Source of the DNA: Pseudomonadota bacterium
Lineage (GTDB): Bacteria > Pseudomonadota > Gammaproteobacteria > Burkholderiales > Rhodocyclaceae
Direction: 5' to 3'
DNA length: 64,000 nucleotides
Assembly: GCA_026399515.1 (NCBI GenBank)
Contig: JAPLQT010000051.1
Span: 4,596 to 68,595 of the forward strand
Below, one piece after another: positions 1 to 9,441 of the stretch (its first letter is position 1; the number at the start of each line of letters is the position of its first letter). The translations under genes and the position numbers were made by a program. A model generated the notes under the pieces. The model saw only the letters and a program-made list of their open reading frames with translations. It ran no database searches and was not told the origin of the DNA.

Positions 1-2
1 GC

Positions 3-479
3 CTGAGGCTACAGGAGCGCTGGGGAGCGGACGTCAATCTGCTGCTCTATTGCTGCTGGCTCGGCCAGACCGGTCGCGCGCTGGACAAGCGCTCGCTGCG
101 GGCGGTTATCGCCAAAGTATCCCGCTGGCAGGCCGAGGTCATCCAGCCAATTCGGCAGGCTCGACGGGTCTTAAAGAATCCGCCGGACGGCCTGCCGGCC
201 GACTGGGCCATGCAACTCCGGAAACGTATTGGTGCGCTGGAACTCGACCTGGAGTACCTGGAGCAGCGCGTGTTGGCGGATACCGCGCAAACCTTGCCGC
301 TGAAGATCCGCCCATGGTCGCCAAGAGTTGCCACGGCGGCCAGTCTCACCCGTTACCTGGCGCTCTTGGGCATACCCACTGACCACGCCGACCGGCAAGT
401 CGCGGCCATCCTGAATGCCTGTTGCCCCAGCGCTGATCAGAAACGACAAATAAGCTGCGCGCCCAGAACCGGGGAATGA
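3..479 (+). CDS. TIGR02444/DUF2390-family protein, 5' end outside window
   Basis: The frame is open from base 3 to TGA at 477-479, giving 158 visible residues. The visible part begins LRLQERWGADVNLLLYCCWL, a hallmark-like segment of the TIGR02444 (DUF2390) family, and continues with helical, Arg-rich sequence (VIQPIRQARR, RKRIGALELDLEYLEQ). The family consists of small cytosolic proteins of unknown function, so no role is proposed. The 3' end overlaps the 3' end of the convergent FecR-TPR gene by 43 bp, leaving no room for an intergenic terminator. Family assignment rests on recalled sequence resemblance only. Confidence 0.7.
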   Translation: MRLQERWGADVNLLLYCCWLGQTGRALDKRSLRAVIAKVSRWQAEVIQPIRQARRVLKNPPDGLPADWAMQLRKRIGALELDLEYLEQRVLADTAQTLPLKIRPWSPRVATAASLTRYLALLGIPTDHADRQVAAILNACCPSADQKRQISCAPRTGE

Positions 480-3400
480 ACCGAAGCGGCGTTCTTATCC
501 GAATGCAGGTTCTCGGCAATGACTTCGAACGAAACCTTCTTGTCCAGACTTTCCCAGTAGCTGCGCAAGCCCAGATTCCAGCCGGCCTTAAGGAGCTGGC
601 TATTCGCCTCGTCCATATAGCGCTGGCTGCGATAGGTAAGGGTCGTACCGAGTTGCCAGCGTGCCACCGGCAACCAGTTGGCGCCTGCGCTCAACAGGTT
701 GCGCGGCAGCCAGGGCACCAAGTTGCCTTCAAGGCCGGGGCCGGTGTTGCGACTGCGGTTGAATTGATAGCGCAGAGTGCCTGTCAGGCGATCGGAGAAC
801 AGGCGGTTGACCGCAAAACCCACGGTATCGACATTGGCGGAACCAAACACCGGGGTGGCTTCCCACAAGTCGAGCGCTTGCTGCGAGAGCCGGCTGCGGT
901 TGCGCAGGCGCTCCAGGTCTTCCAGGTTGATGTCGCCTACCAGGGTGCTGTTGACGTTGGCCAGGTTGCGCACCCGCTTGCTATCTGCATACGCCTGGAT
1001 GAACGAACTCGTGCCGGTTTCCCATTCGTATTGGGCGCGCACTCGTTTCAACTCGCCACCGAGGCTGACCAATCGGTCGTCCACCGGGATGCCCGCCGTA
1101 TCGACGCCTCCCAAGGTACTCACCGATGACGGCCGACGCCATTTCTGGGCGGCCAGACGCAGGGTCTGGTTGCTGACCGGATTCCATGCCAATCCCACCC
1201 GCGGATTCCATTCACTGATATCGCGATCGTCGCGTTGCTGACTGACGCTGAAGTCGGCCACACCGACGCGCATCGAATCCTCGGATCCCTGGAGCTTGGT
1301 AAGTCGCATACGGGATAGATCGGCCTGAAGCAGCAACGTGTCACTGGTCTTGTAGCGATTCGACAAGTAGACCTCCTTCGATTCTCGGTCATCACGCCCG
1401 GTCAGCGCTGGCTTGATTGGAGAGAAATCGAGGCGAGCATCGATCTGCTTTTCCTGGCGAGCGGATTCGAGTCCCCAGGAAATCTGCCAGTTCGAATTGG
1501 CGTCGACGGTGTGGCGTAGCTGGACATCACGTTGATCGGCTACAGTCAGGTAATTTTCGATGCGGCCCTTGGGCGAGAAACCACCTCCAAATATCATGTT
1601 CAGCACATCGGACGTGCCGGGAGAGTAGAAGTTGCCGCCAAAACGCGTCTCTTCTTTTCCGGTACCCAATTTGAACCAGAGATGCGATGTCGGCGAAAAC
1701 TTGTAGTTGATGCCTGCATCGATGCGTCGGTTGTTCAGATTGAGGGTGGTATCGGAGAGCCCTTTATCAATGGCGGTGGACTTGCCGTCGATGGCGACGC
1801 TGTTGGAAAACAAGAACAGCCCGAGTTCGTGGCTGGGCTTGAGTCCGAAACCGGCGGTGTAGTTGTCGCCATCCACACGCAAATCGTTGAAATCGGGCCG
1901 GACGCGCGACACGTCCGCCGAGGCGAAATAGCTGAAGGGTATAGCCCCCACGCTATAGCCGTTGGCGCTGAGGGTCACCCCGCGGTCATGCACGTCCTGT
2001 TCGACCAACCGGCCGCTCACGGTGCCATAGTGGCCCGGGCTGGCGATCAGGGTGTTGAAGCGGTTCGACGCGCCGAAGACCGTGGGATCGGAGAGAAAGC
2101 CCTGGAACAGTTCGGAGTTCTTGTTGAAGGTTCCGCTGTAGCGGTCGGCGAGAAACAGATGGCTGCCCGCCCAGTAAGGCGAATAGGCGTTGTAGGCATA
2201 GGCCTGCGCCCAGTCCTCCATGCCGAATTGAGCCAGCGATGCGCCCAGGTTGGCGTTGCCTTTCTGGTTGTTGAGCAACTGGTTCATGGATTTCAGGTAA
2301 GGCATCAGGGCGGAGGCCCGCCGCGCCGCATTGACCGCTTCGCCCAGATCGAGGCGGTCGGCCGCCGCCATGCTCATCATCATGTGCGGCATGGGATCCT
2401 TCGGATCCAGTTCCGCCGCGTGCTTGAACATTTCCATGGCCCGCGCATGGCCGCCCAACTGGTAGTAGGCCACTCCGGTCCACAGCGCCGCCCGGGCGAA
2501 ATGCGATTCCAGCACACCCGCCTTGAGGAAGGCTTGCAGCGCCTCTTCCGGCTGGCCGGTCTTGAGTTTGAGGATGCCCAGGCCGGTGAGGGAATTGTAG
2601 TCAGCGGGTTGCAGCGCCAAGGCAGCAGTGAACGCCTGCTCAGCGGTCGCGAAGGCGTTGGCGAAAGTTTCCAGCGTCCCCAGTTCGCCGGAATAACCCG
2701 ATCCCTTGGGATTGAGCGCCAAGGCACGTTGCAATTCGCTGCGGGCGGGCTTGACCGCTTCGCGTTCGGCGTCCACCCGTCCGAGCCCGAACCAGCCTTC
2801 CGCATTCTGTTCGTTGGCGGCAATCGCCCCTTGGTATGAGCGCAACGCGCGGGGCGCGTCGCCTTCGAAGCGCGCAAGTTCGCCGCGCGCGATGAGCAAT
2901 TCGGTGTTGGCGGGATATATTCCGAGGGCACGATCGACAGTTTCCCGTGCCAGCATGGCGTTGTCGTCGATGATGTAGGCATGGGTCAGCAAGGCCGAGG
3001 CGGAAGGATCGCTGCGCCCTTTGAGCAGCGTGACGGCATCGCTCAACCTACCCAGGGAAATGTAGATATCCGCCAGAACGATGGCTGCCGGTTCGGAACT
3101 TCCGGCCGATTTCTCAAGGTAGGGAACGGCCGCACTATAGTCGCCGGCTTCGATTGCCTGGATATGGCGCTCAAACTCGTCGTTCTGGCGCGCCACCCAG
3201 CGGCGCGGCTGCGGCTGATAGGCCGTCACCCATTGCACGCGCTCCTTGGCATTGGTGAGCAGGATCTTGGTGGGTGCCTTGCCGGGCTGGGCTTGGCCCT
3301 GTTCATTCGGCAGCACCTTGAGGGAGCCGAAGTCATTCGAAAGATCCACTTCTCCTGAAAGGACGGTGACGGTGGCAGTGCCGTCCTTGGTGAGATTGAC

Positions 3401-3841
3401 GTCCCAATCCGTGCCGCGAATACCGATCGTCGCGGTCGATGCCTTGACGACCACTGCTGGTCTTGCGGCGCTCGCCACCGATGTGACTCCGCGAAAGAAA
3501 CGCTTGGCTTGCGCCCAGATACGCCCTTGGACAAGGTCCAGCGTGCTGGTTTCCTCGAGAGAGATTTCCTTGATCTGAAGGACGCTGTTCTGGTTGACTC
3601 TGACCTGGGTGTTGTCACGCAGCAGCAGGGCCATCTGTCCGAAGTCCGCCGTTCGAACATAGGCCCCGGCGTTGAGTTTCTGGTTGGGCGTAACCGGTTC
3701 CCATTCGACTTTCTCCCGGAATTCCCCTTTGCCGACCACATAGACAACTTCGGCGTCATAGGCGCAGGCAGCGTTCATCGCCAGGGCAGTCAGGATGCCG
3801 AGCAATCCTGGAACGAATTTCAAGCGGTTTGGAAGGAACAT
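437..3841 (-). CDS. FecR-domain / TPR / outer-membrane beta-barrel fusion protein
   Basis: About 1134 residues. From the N-terminus: a signal peptide (hydrophobic core GLLGILTALAM, cleavage near ACA-YD); a FecR domain at about 35-185 with the typical TATIGIRGTDWDV segment; TPR-like helical repeats at about 220-530 (repeated alternating A/L/G/Y pattern such as WFGLGRVDAE, LTGLGILKLKTGQPEEALQAF); then about 550 residues of alternating polar/aromatic strands ending in ...QLICRF, the C-terminal Phe typical of outer-membrane barrels. TPR plus barrel recalls glycan exporters such as PgaA/BcsC, but this barrel is longer and FecR sits in front; the substrate is unknown. Start ATG at 3841 is preceded by GGGGA at 9-nt spacing; an upstream in-frame TTG (3859) is less likely. 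Confidence 0.75.
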   Translation of the reverse strand: MFLPNRLKFVPGLLGILTALAMNAACAYDAEVVYVVGKGEFREKVEWEPVTPNQKLNAGAYVRTADFGQMALLLRDNTQVRVNQNSVLQIKEISLEETSTLDLVQGRIWAQAKRFFRGVTSVASAARPAVVVKASTATIGIRGTDWDVNLTKDGTATVTVLSGEVDLSNDFGSLKVLPNEQGQAQPGKAPTKILLTNAKERVQWVTAYQPQPRRWVARQNDEFERHIQAIEAGDYSAAVPYLEKSAGSSEPAAIVLADIYISLGRLSDAVTLLKGRSDPSASALLTHAYIIDDNAMLARETVDRALGIYPANTELLIARGELARFEGDAPRALRSYQGAIAANEQNAEGWFGLGRVDAEREAVKPARSELQRALALNPKGSGYSGELGTLETFANAFATAEQAFTAALALQPADYNSLTGLGILKLKTGQPEEALQAFLKAGVLESHFARAALWTGVAYYQLGGHARAMEMFKHAAELDPKDPMPHMMMSMAAADRLDLGEAVNAARRASALMPYLKSMNQLLNNQKGNANLGASLAQFGMEDWAQAYAYNAYSPYWAGSHLFLADRYSGTFNKNSELFQGFLSDPTVFGASNRFNTLIASPGHYGTVSGRLVEQDVHDRGVTLSANGYSVGAIPFSYFASADVSRVRPDFNDLRVDGDNYTAGFGLKPSHELGLFLFSNSVAIDGKSTAIDKGLSDTTLNLNNRRIDAGINYKFSPTSHLWFKLGTGKEETRFGGNFYSPGTSDVLNMIFGGGFSPKGRIENYLTVADQRDVQLRHTVDANSNWQISWGLESARQEKQIDARLDFSPIKPALTGRDDRESKEVYLSNRYKTSDTLLLQADLSRMRLTKLQGSEDSMRVGVADFSVSQQRDDRDISEWNPRVGLAWNPVSNQTLRLAAQKWRRPSSVSTLGGVDTAGIPVDDRLVSLGGELKRVRAQYEWETGTSSFIQAYADSKRVRNLANVNSTLVGDINLEDLERLRNRSRLSQQALDLWEATPVFGSANVDTVGFAVNRLFSDRLTGTLRYQFNRSRNTGPGLEGNLVPWLPRNLLSAGANWLPVARWQLGTTLTYRSQRYMDEANSQLLKAGWNLGLRSYWESLDKKVSFEVIAENLHSDKNAASVHSPVLGAQLICRF

Positions 3842-4267
3842 GGAGGCATCCCCGATCAAAAAGGCGCTGCCCGGAAGGGTGCGCGCATTAGCAAATCATC
3901 GACATTCTCATGCTGGGGTTATTTATATCAATTTAATCAGCCTCGGGGCATCTTGTCCACAGCGGCTTTAGTTCCGCCGGGCATTTCCTCACACGCCCTC
4001 GTCAATCTTGCGGCAATTCCAGACAACCCGTTCGGATGCCAGGCCACAATTGGCAATCCCGTGTGGGTTGCTAATCGTCGCGTTCGGCGAATTTTCGGCG
4101 GCGCTGGAAGCACCTGACTTATTGAAAGAGTAGCTGATTAACGGCAGGATTGCCGGGTTTTAAGGATGAACCAGTAGTGCCGAAAGGAAAAGGGGTCAGA
4201 TCCTTGGACCTAACCCCTTATGGTGCGCCCCGAGCGGCGAATCGGGCCGCTGGCGGGAGAAGTGCGG
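3842..4267. other. Intergenic region upstream of the FecR-TPR gene
   Basis: No credible gene is seen in these 426 bp. The part nearest the FecR-TPR start (about 3890-3950) is locally AT-rich and should carry that gene's promoter. The distal part contains the 7-bp stem-loop described separately. No copy of the recurring 19-bp palindrome was found here. Confidence 0.5.
4190..4219. terminator. Possible stem-loop downstream of the DUF3494 gene
   Basis: AAGGGGT (4190-4196) pairs perfectly with ACCCCTT (4213-4219) around a 16-nt loop. It lies 49 bp beyond the stop of the minus-strand DUF3494 gene. There is no clear T-run, so intrinsic termination is only possible; it could be a small intergenic repeat instead. 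Confidence 0.35.
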
Positions 4268-6517
4268 CTATTTTGCTGTAAATCCCTGTGCGGTTCCGTC
4301 GGCATTGACAATAAAGAGTTTGCCTGTGGCAGCATCGGACCACCAGGTCTTTCCTGTCTGCGCTGTTGGAACATTCGTCAGCAAGTAATCCGGTGTCAGC
4401 GTGAAGGCCTGGACTCCCCCGGCACGGACACTCACCGAACCCGCGAAATCGGTCGCGACGCTGGTACCGGCACCGAGATTGGCTTTGAGGACATTACCCA
4501 GGGTCTTGGTATCCATGAACATCGGGTATAGGGTCTGGCGACCGCCATTGCTGTCGCGATAGACAAGGCGGCTCCTGCTGTCCAGTTCGAAGCCGGCTGT
4601 TCCACTGGCGACGCCAGGTGTCACAGCGAGGCCGGGTTGCAATACATACTGACTTCCCCCGACACTGGCGACAATCGCCCCATTGGCTGAAACTCTGGTA
4701 GTGGCGCCCGTCACTGCCGTACCGGAATCGGTGGCGAATTGGCGTGTGTCCGGAACAGTCGGAGCAAAACTCACCACGACACCACTCTTGACCAGTTGGA
4801 TCATTCCGTCGTCATTGATCGAGATGCCATCCGGCTTGGTGGCGTCGATCACCACCGATCCGACCGGCTGGATGTAGGCTTTCAAATTGCCGGCGGTGAT
4901 CGGTATTGCCCCGGATGCGGACTGCCCCCCCGAGCCCAGCGATATGCCGGGCGCCACGGTCAAAATCATTTGTTCCAGGTTTTGCGTACCGCCACCCAGG
5001 CGCGCAACGCTGCCCTTGAGATTGGGAATGATGACGCTGTTGACCAGGTTTGCCGGCTGATTGGCAATCACCAGCGGATCTCCCGCCGAACCCGCGCCGC
5101 TCGCCGACCCCAGCGTAATGCCGGTGACCGTGCCCGCGGCATTGACGACGACGTTTTCCCCGGCATAGATCTTTCCGCCGGCAGCCGTCGCCGCGGACAG
5201 AGTGACGGAGCCTTGAGTGACGACCACATTGGTGTTGCCGGTGGTCGCATTGAGCGAGGAAACCGCGGTGGTATTTGCCGAGTCGGCGATGACGACGCCG
5301 TTACCCACGGCAAACAGCGGCTGGAATGCTCCCGTCGCGGTGACGGTCACGGTGCCGGCTGTCGGTTGCAGAACCGTGGTCGCGACGCCGTTGATGGTGA
5401 CTGTATTCACTTTGACGACGGCATTGGCCGAGCCGCTGACCATGGTCAGGGACTGACCGCCAATCACCACTGTCACCGGGGCTTGTGTAGCCGTTCCTGC
5501 GGGTGCCGGCGGCAACGTGATCAGGGCGCCGATGGCCGTGTTTCCAGCGGGAACCGTCACGGTACTGCCGATGCCTGCCGTTATCGGTGCCGATCCGGAC
5601 AACGTGATCGATGTACTCGGCGGTAGTGTCGTGGACGTCGTTGTGCTGGTGCTCGTGGTCGTGGTGTTGGCAGCGCTGGTGCTCGTGGTACTCGAACTCG
5701 TGGTGCTCGTGCTCGTCGTGGTGGTTGTGCCGCCTGTGGAACCGCTCGCGGGCGCGACGACGGAATTGGCGTTCAAGCTTACCGCTGTCTGTGCCAATGC
5801 CCTGCCGTTCAACACTGCCCCGGTCTGTAGCACAATCGCCGTCTGGCTCAGGATAATTCCCTTGAAGTCAGACGTAGTTCCCAGGGTCGCCTGCCCGCCG
5901 GTCTGCCAGAATATATTCTTGGCCTGTGCGCCTCCGCTCAGGGTCACAATTGCGCCGTTTGCCACGGTGAGCGTTTGCGCTATTTGGAAAATCCATACAT
6001 CATTCGGCCCACCCGAGAGCGTCACCCCGACTGAACTGATCATCAGCCCGGTTCCCCATTTGTACAGGCCGGGCGCGAGAGTCATCCCGCTGATATTACC
6101 GGCGCCCAGCTCGGTAAAATCAGGCAAGGATCGTCCGGCGGCGTCGGTATACGCGGTCTGCATATCGCTCACCGCCGTGGTCAGATTGGCGGAAGTGGGA
6201 TTCGGCGCATTCGTGTTGTAGTCGGCGGCATACAGTCTACCGGTGACCAGAGGTGACGTCGAAAACTGGCCGGTGCTGTCCAGTGTCAGGGAAAACCCGG
6301 TGATATAACTCGCCGCTGCCGGGCTGATGCCGATATCTCCAACCACCGAGGTCGTTCCAGTGGTGGAAACCGCCGATTTTGCCAGGATCACATAGTTGCC
6401 CGCCGTTCCGAGGTTCACCGCCGCGGGCCCTGCCGCGTAAGCTGTTCCAGCGGTAATACTCAAAGCGGTCAACAGCAAGGCTACAAGACATTTGGTGTAA
6501 CTCTGATGGATGTTCAT
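4268..6517 (-). CDS. DUF3494 (ice-binding-like) secreted protein with Thr/Ser linker
   Basis: 749 residues from the ATG at 6517, which has GAGG at 7-nt spacing; an in-frame ATG 33 bp upstream lacks this. A signal peptide ends near GTAYA-AG. Residues about 30-260 match the DUF3494 ice-binding-like beta-solenoid: NLGTAGNYVILAKSAVS, VVGDIGISPAA, APGLYKWGTG, FQIAQTLTVA, NIFWQTGGQATLGT and KGIILSQTAIV are typical segments. A roughly 35-residue Thr/Ser linker follows, then about 450 residues of Gly/Thr/Val-rich repetitive sequence with no recognised domain. DUF3494 proteins bind ice in some organisms and act as adhesins in others. No LPXTG or PEP-CTERM tag is visible. A palindrome copy lies upstream at 6668-6686. 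Confidence 0.8.
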   Translation of the reverse strand: MNIHQSYTKCLVALLLTALSITAGTAYAAGPAAVNLGTAGNYVILAKSAVSTTGTTSVVGDIGISPAAASYITGFSLTLDSTGQFSTSPLVTGRLYAADYNTNAPNPTSANLTTAVSDMQTAYTDAAGRSLPDFTELGAGNISGMTLAPGLYKWGTGLMISSVGVTLSGGPNDVWIFQIAQTLTVANGAIVTLSGGAQAKNIFWQTGGQATLGTTSDFKGIILSQTAIVLQTGAVLNGRALAQTAVSLNANSVVAPASGSTGGTTTTTSTSTTSSSTTSTSAANTTTTSTSTTTSTTLPPSTSITLSGSAPITAGIGSTVTVPAGNTAIGALITLPPAPAGTATQAPVTVVIGGQSLTMVSGSANAVVKVNTVTINGVATTVLQPTAGTVTVTATGAFQPLFAVGNGVVIADSANTTAVSSLNATTGNTNVVVTQGSVTLSAATAAGGKIYAGENVVVNAAGTVTGITLGSASGAGSAGDPLVIANQPANLVNSVIIPNLKGSVARLGGGTQNLEQMILTVAPGISLGSGGQSASGAIPITAGNLKAYIQPVGSVVIDATKPDGISINDDGMIQLVKSGVVVSFAPTVPDTRQFATDSGTAVTGATTRVSANGAIVASVGGSQYVLQPGLAVTPGVASGTAGFELDSRSRLVYRDSNGGRQTLYPMFMDTKTLGNVLKANLGAGTSVATDFAGSVSVRAGGVQAFTLTPDYLLTNVPTAQTGKTWWSDAATGKLFIVNADGTAQGFTAK
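5620..5740 (-). repeat. Thr/Ser-rich low-complexity linker in DUF3494 protein
   Basis: A run of ACC/ACG/AGC-type codons (seen on the plus strand as repeated gtgctcgtggtc) encodes TTTTTSTSTTSSSTT-type sequence. It separates the DUF3494 domain from the C-terminal part and is a likely flexible or glycosylatable spacer and a replication-slippage site. Confidence 0.75.
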
Positions 6518-6667
6518 TTCATTCCTCATTTGCTTAGCAGTTCCCGGCAATTGCCGACGAACCGACCAGCGCTGCCACCCGATTCAGTGGGATTTAAAGA
6601 TGGGGTCCGATTCCGGACGACATGAAACGCGGTTCTCATAGAGCAGCTTGCGCCAGCGACGGGGTTT

Positions 6668-6686
6668 CATCGGTGCGCTGGCGCAC
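6668..6686 (-). promoter_or_regulatory. 19-bp palindrome copy, upstream of DUF3494 gene
   Basis: GTGCGCCAGCGCACCGATG on the minus strand; perfect 6+6 arms GTGCGC/GCGCAC. About 150 bp before the DUF3494 start. Confidence 0.5.
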
Positions 6687-6736
6687 GCAGGGTCATTGCG
6701 TGGGCGGCGACACATGATCGTCGGCCGCAAGCCACC

Positions 6737-7579
6737 TCAGGCCGGCGCCGTAGCCGCCTCGCAATAGGTATTCAGGCGCTCCAACTCGCGTCCGAACGCT
6801 TCCATGTTGGCCTCGATCGCCCTCCAGTCGCCGGCGCCGCTGGCGCGCTCCAGGCGCTCGCACACGGTGGCTAGTGCGGTTGCACCGACCGTTCGGCAGG
6901 CACCCTTGATACGCTCGGACGCGTTGGTGACCTGTCGAATTTCGCGCTTGTCCACGGCATGCTTGAGCATGACCGCATCATTGTCGTTGATGCGCCGGAA
7001 CTCGGTCAGGATCTCTCGTTCGACCGCCGCATCGTCACCGGACACCAAGGCGAGCACTGACCGATCGACCGCCGGCGCCGGTTGCGCAATCTGCAACAAT
7101 CGATGCAAGGTTTTCTTCAGTCCCTCCGCCATCCGCTCAAGACTGAACGACGGGGCAGCCGTCCTTCGCCTGGCCAGACTTGACAGCACCAGGGTATGGT
7201 TCTTGATCAGCACATCCAGCTTTGACGGCGTAATGGGCTTTTCGATCACACCGAGAACCCTGACGCCGCAGTCCCGGGTCAACTTCTCGGCCGAGTCGAG
7301 CAGCAACTCTTCCAGCCCGCTGGCGAGGATGATCGCAACCGGAATACCGGCCTTGCCCAGATGCCGCATGAATTCGATGCCATCCATGCCCGGCATGTCG
7401 AGGTCGCTGATGATGATATCGATCGGCGTATCCGGCGACATCACGATTTTCAGTGCTTCCCGTCCGTCAGCGGCGACCGCCACTTTGGTCGCACCGAGTC
7501 CCGCCAGTATTCTCAGCAATATCCCGCGTTGAAATTCGTGATCTTCAACCGCCAGGAAGTTCAGCTCGGCGATGTGCAT
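6737..7579 (-). CDS. Response regulator REC-HPt protein with His-less HPt domain
   Basis: 280 residues. The REC domain (about 5-130) has the acidic pocket E12/D13, phosphoacceptor D59 (DxxMPGMDG) and K114 (EKP). The C-terminal region (about 172-268) is an HPt domain closely similar to the one ending the adjacent kinase gene (shared [30 protein letters not shown]). In the kinase the phosphorylatable His lies in ASHRIKG; here the same position is Glu222 (ASERIKG), so canonical phosphotransfer through this HPt should be impossible. The gene overlaps the kinase 3' end by 19 bp and is probably co-translated. It may be a decoy, a phosphomimetic or a decaying duplicate. Confidence 0.8.
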   Translation of the reverse strand: MHIAELNFLAVEDHEFQRGILLRILAGLGATKVAVAADGREALKIVMSPDTPIDIIISDLDMPGMDGIEFMRHLGKAGIPVAIILASGLEELLLDSAEKLTRDCGVRVLGVIEKPITPSKLDVLIKNHTLVLSSLARRRTAAPSFSLERMAEGLKKTLHRLLQIAQPAPAVDRSVLALVSGDDAAVEREILTEFRRINDNDAVMLKHAVDKREIRQVTNASERIKGACRTVGATALATVCERLERASGAGDWRAIEANMEAFGRELERLNTYCEAATAPA

Positions 7580-9441
7580 GTTTCAGCCTCGCAATGCGCG
7601 TTCAAGCTGTCCAGTTCCCGGTGAAATTCCTCCATGCCGGCCTCGATCGCCTTCCAGTCGCCTGCTCTGCCGGAACTCTCCAGGCGGGCGCAGATTGCTG
7701 CCAGCGCTGTGGCCCCGACCGTGCCGCTCGCGCCCTTGATCCGGTGAGAGGCGTGCGTGACCCGCTTGATGTCGTGGTCACTTACCGCGAGCTTGAGCAT
7801 GGCGGCGTCATTGTCGTTGATGCGTCGGAACTCCATCAGGATCTCGTGTTCGACAGCCGCATCTCCGCCGGTAATAGCGGCGAGCACCGAGCGGTCGACA
7901 GGAGTGATCGATAGTGGGAGTGGCAGCCATTGATCGAGCTTCTTGGCCAGGTCCATGAGCCCGACCGGCTTGGCGAGATAATCATCCATGCCGGCGTTGA
8001 AGCAGTTTTCAGCCTCGCCTTCGAATGCGATTGCCGTACAAGCGACAACGGGGGTGTGCTTGCCTCCATTCCCACGCTCGATGTCCCGGATGGCCCGTGC
8101 GAGTTCATAGCCGTTCATCTCAGGCATATTGCAGTCGGTAATCACAATCCCGAACCGGCCCGACTTCCACTGGGCGAGCGCCTTGACGCCGTCTTCGGCA
8201 CATTCGGCGGCGTAGCCCAGCATATTCACCTGACGCAACAGGAGCGAGCGGTTGGTCGGGTGGTCGTCGACCAGCAGCACCAAGCTGCCCTCGGCCCGGG
8301 CCTGAGCAATGTCCGGTGCCTTGCGACGTGTCCTGGTGGAAGAGCTCAACCTATTCTTGTCGCCATCTGGATCGGATTCCACCAGCGACTTGGGATCGGC
8401 AATCGGCAATGACAGTTCGAGTATCATGGTCGTACCGGCGCCCAGCTCGCTTCCCATCTTGATCGAGCCGCCCATCAATTTTGCCAGCCGCTGGCAGATG
8501 GTCAGCCCGAGGCCGGTGCCACCGGAGTTGTGCGTTTTTTCGTCTCCAACCTGAACGAAGGGCTTGAACAGGCGGGCCTGATTGTCCGGCGAAATGCCGA
8601 TGCCGGTATCCCTCACCGAAAATCGCACCTTATCCTCACCACCGACACGATTCATTAGTTCCGCATTGATCTCGATATGACCCTTATCGGTGAATTTGAG
8701 CGCATTGCTGACCAGATTATTGAGTATCTGGCGCAAGCGCAACGGATCGACGATTAGTGCCGGGCTGATTTTCGGATCGACGCTGCACTTGAGCAACACC
8801 CCCTTGCTGCTGGCGTTGCCGGAATAGATGTTGCGCACCGCCTCGAGCGCCTTGGAGATCGAAGCCGCCTCGGGACGCACTTCCAGCTTGCCCGCCTCGA
8901 TCTTGGAGAAATCCAGGATGTCGTCGATGATCCGCTGTAGGGACGTTCCGGATTCGCGCACCACTTCGAGTGTCGCGCGTTGGGCCGCGTCGAGCTTGGT
9001 CAGGCTGAGCAACTCGAGCATGCCGAGCACGCCATTCATGGGCGTTCGGATCTCGTGACTCATGGTGGAAAGAAATACGCTCTTGGCGCGATTGGAGTCC
9101 TCGGCCGCTTCCTTCGCCTCCTCCAGCGCGTGGTCCAGGTGTTTGCGCTCGGTGACGTCGCGTGCCGCCGCGAACACGCCCTGTAGCGTCCTGTTCCGGT
9201 CGTAGAAATTGGTCGCGTTGTAGGACACCACTGTCTGCTTGCCGTCCCTGGCGCGTGCAGTGAGCTCGTAGTTGGTAACCTTGCCTTCGGTCAGAACCCG
9301 CTTGATGGCCGCCTCGGCGCGCTCCGGATCCGTGAAATAGCTCTTGAACGGCGCGCCAATCAGCTCGTCGCGCGTACAGCCGGTGAGTGCCTCCATCTGC
9401 TTGTTGGAGTCGGTGATAATGCCTTGCGGATCGGTGGTCAT
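7561..9441 (-). CDS. PAS hybrid histidine kinase (HisKA-HATPase-REC-HPt), 5' part cut by adapter junction
   Basis: 626 residues from an internal Met. Domains: PAS remainder (1-100), coiled linker, HisKA with MSHEIRTP (H129), HATPase with N-box [11 protein letters not shown] (about 240-250) and G-boxes DTGIGIS and GGTGLGL, REC with D436 ([10 protein letters not shown]), and HPt with H566 (ASHRIKGAS). The Met is not the real start: it corresponds to AIMTTDP inside the second PAS of the paralogue at 49430-52126, and the frame stays open to 9448, where an Illumina-adapter-like sequence begins. The upstream 9438-10334 frame is most likely the 5' part of the same gene. Product: a membrane-free multi-step phosphorelay kinase feeding the neighbouring REC-HPt protein (inference). 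Confidence 0.85.
   Translation of the reverse strand: MTTDPQGIITDSNKQMEALTGCTRDELIGAPFKSYFTDPERAEAAIKRVLTEGKVTNYELTARARDGKQTVVSYNATNFYDRNRTLQGVFAAARDVTERKHLDHALEEAKEAAEDSNRAKSVFLSTMSHEIRTPMNGVLGMLELLSLTKLDAAQRATLEVVRESGTSLQRIIDDILDFSKIEAGKLEVRPEAASISKALEAVRNIYSGNASSKGVLLKCSVDPKISPALIVDPLRLRQILNNLVSNALKFTDKGHIEINAELMNRVGGEDKVRFSVRDTGIGISPDNQARLFKPFVQVGDEKTHNSGGTGLGLTICQRLAKLMGGSIKMGSELGAGTTMILELSLPIADPKSLVESDPDGDKNRLSSSTRTRRKAPDIAQARAEGSLVLLVDDHPTNRSLLLRQVNMLGYAAECAEDGVKALAQWKSGRFGIVITDCNMPEMNGYELARAIRDIERGNGGKHTPVVACTAIAFEGEAENCFNAGMDDYLAKPVGLMDLAKKLDQWLPLPLSITPVDRSVLAAITGGDAAVEHEILMEFRRINDNDAAMLKLAVSDHDIKRVTHASHRIKGASGTVGATALAAICARLESSGRAGDWKAIEAGMEEFHRELDSLNAHCEAETCTSPS

Noticed and set aside
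1532-2839. A 435-residue plus-strand frame opposite the FecR-TPR gene
   Set aside because: Antisense shadow of a high-GC coding region; product has low-complexity V/A/G/R/H composition and no recognisable domain, while the minus strand encodes a coherent multi-domain protein.
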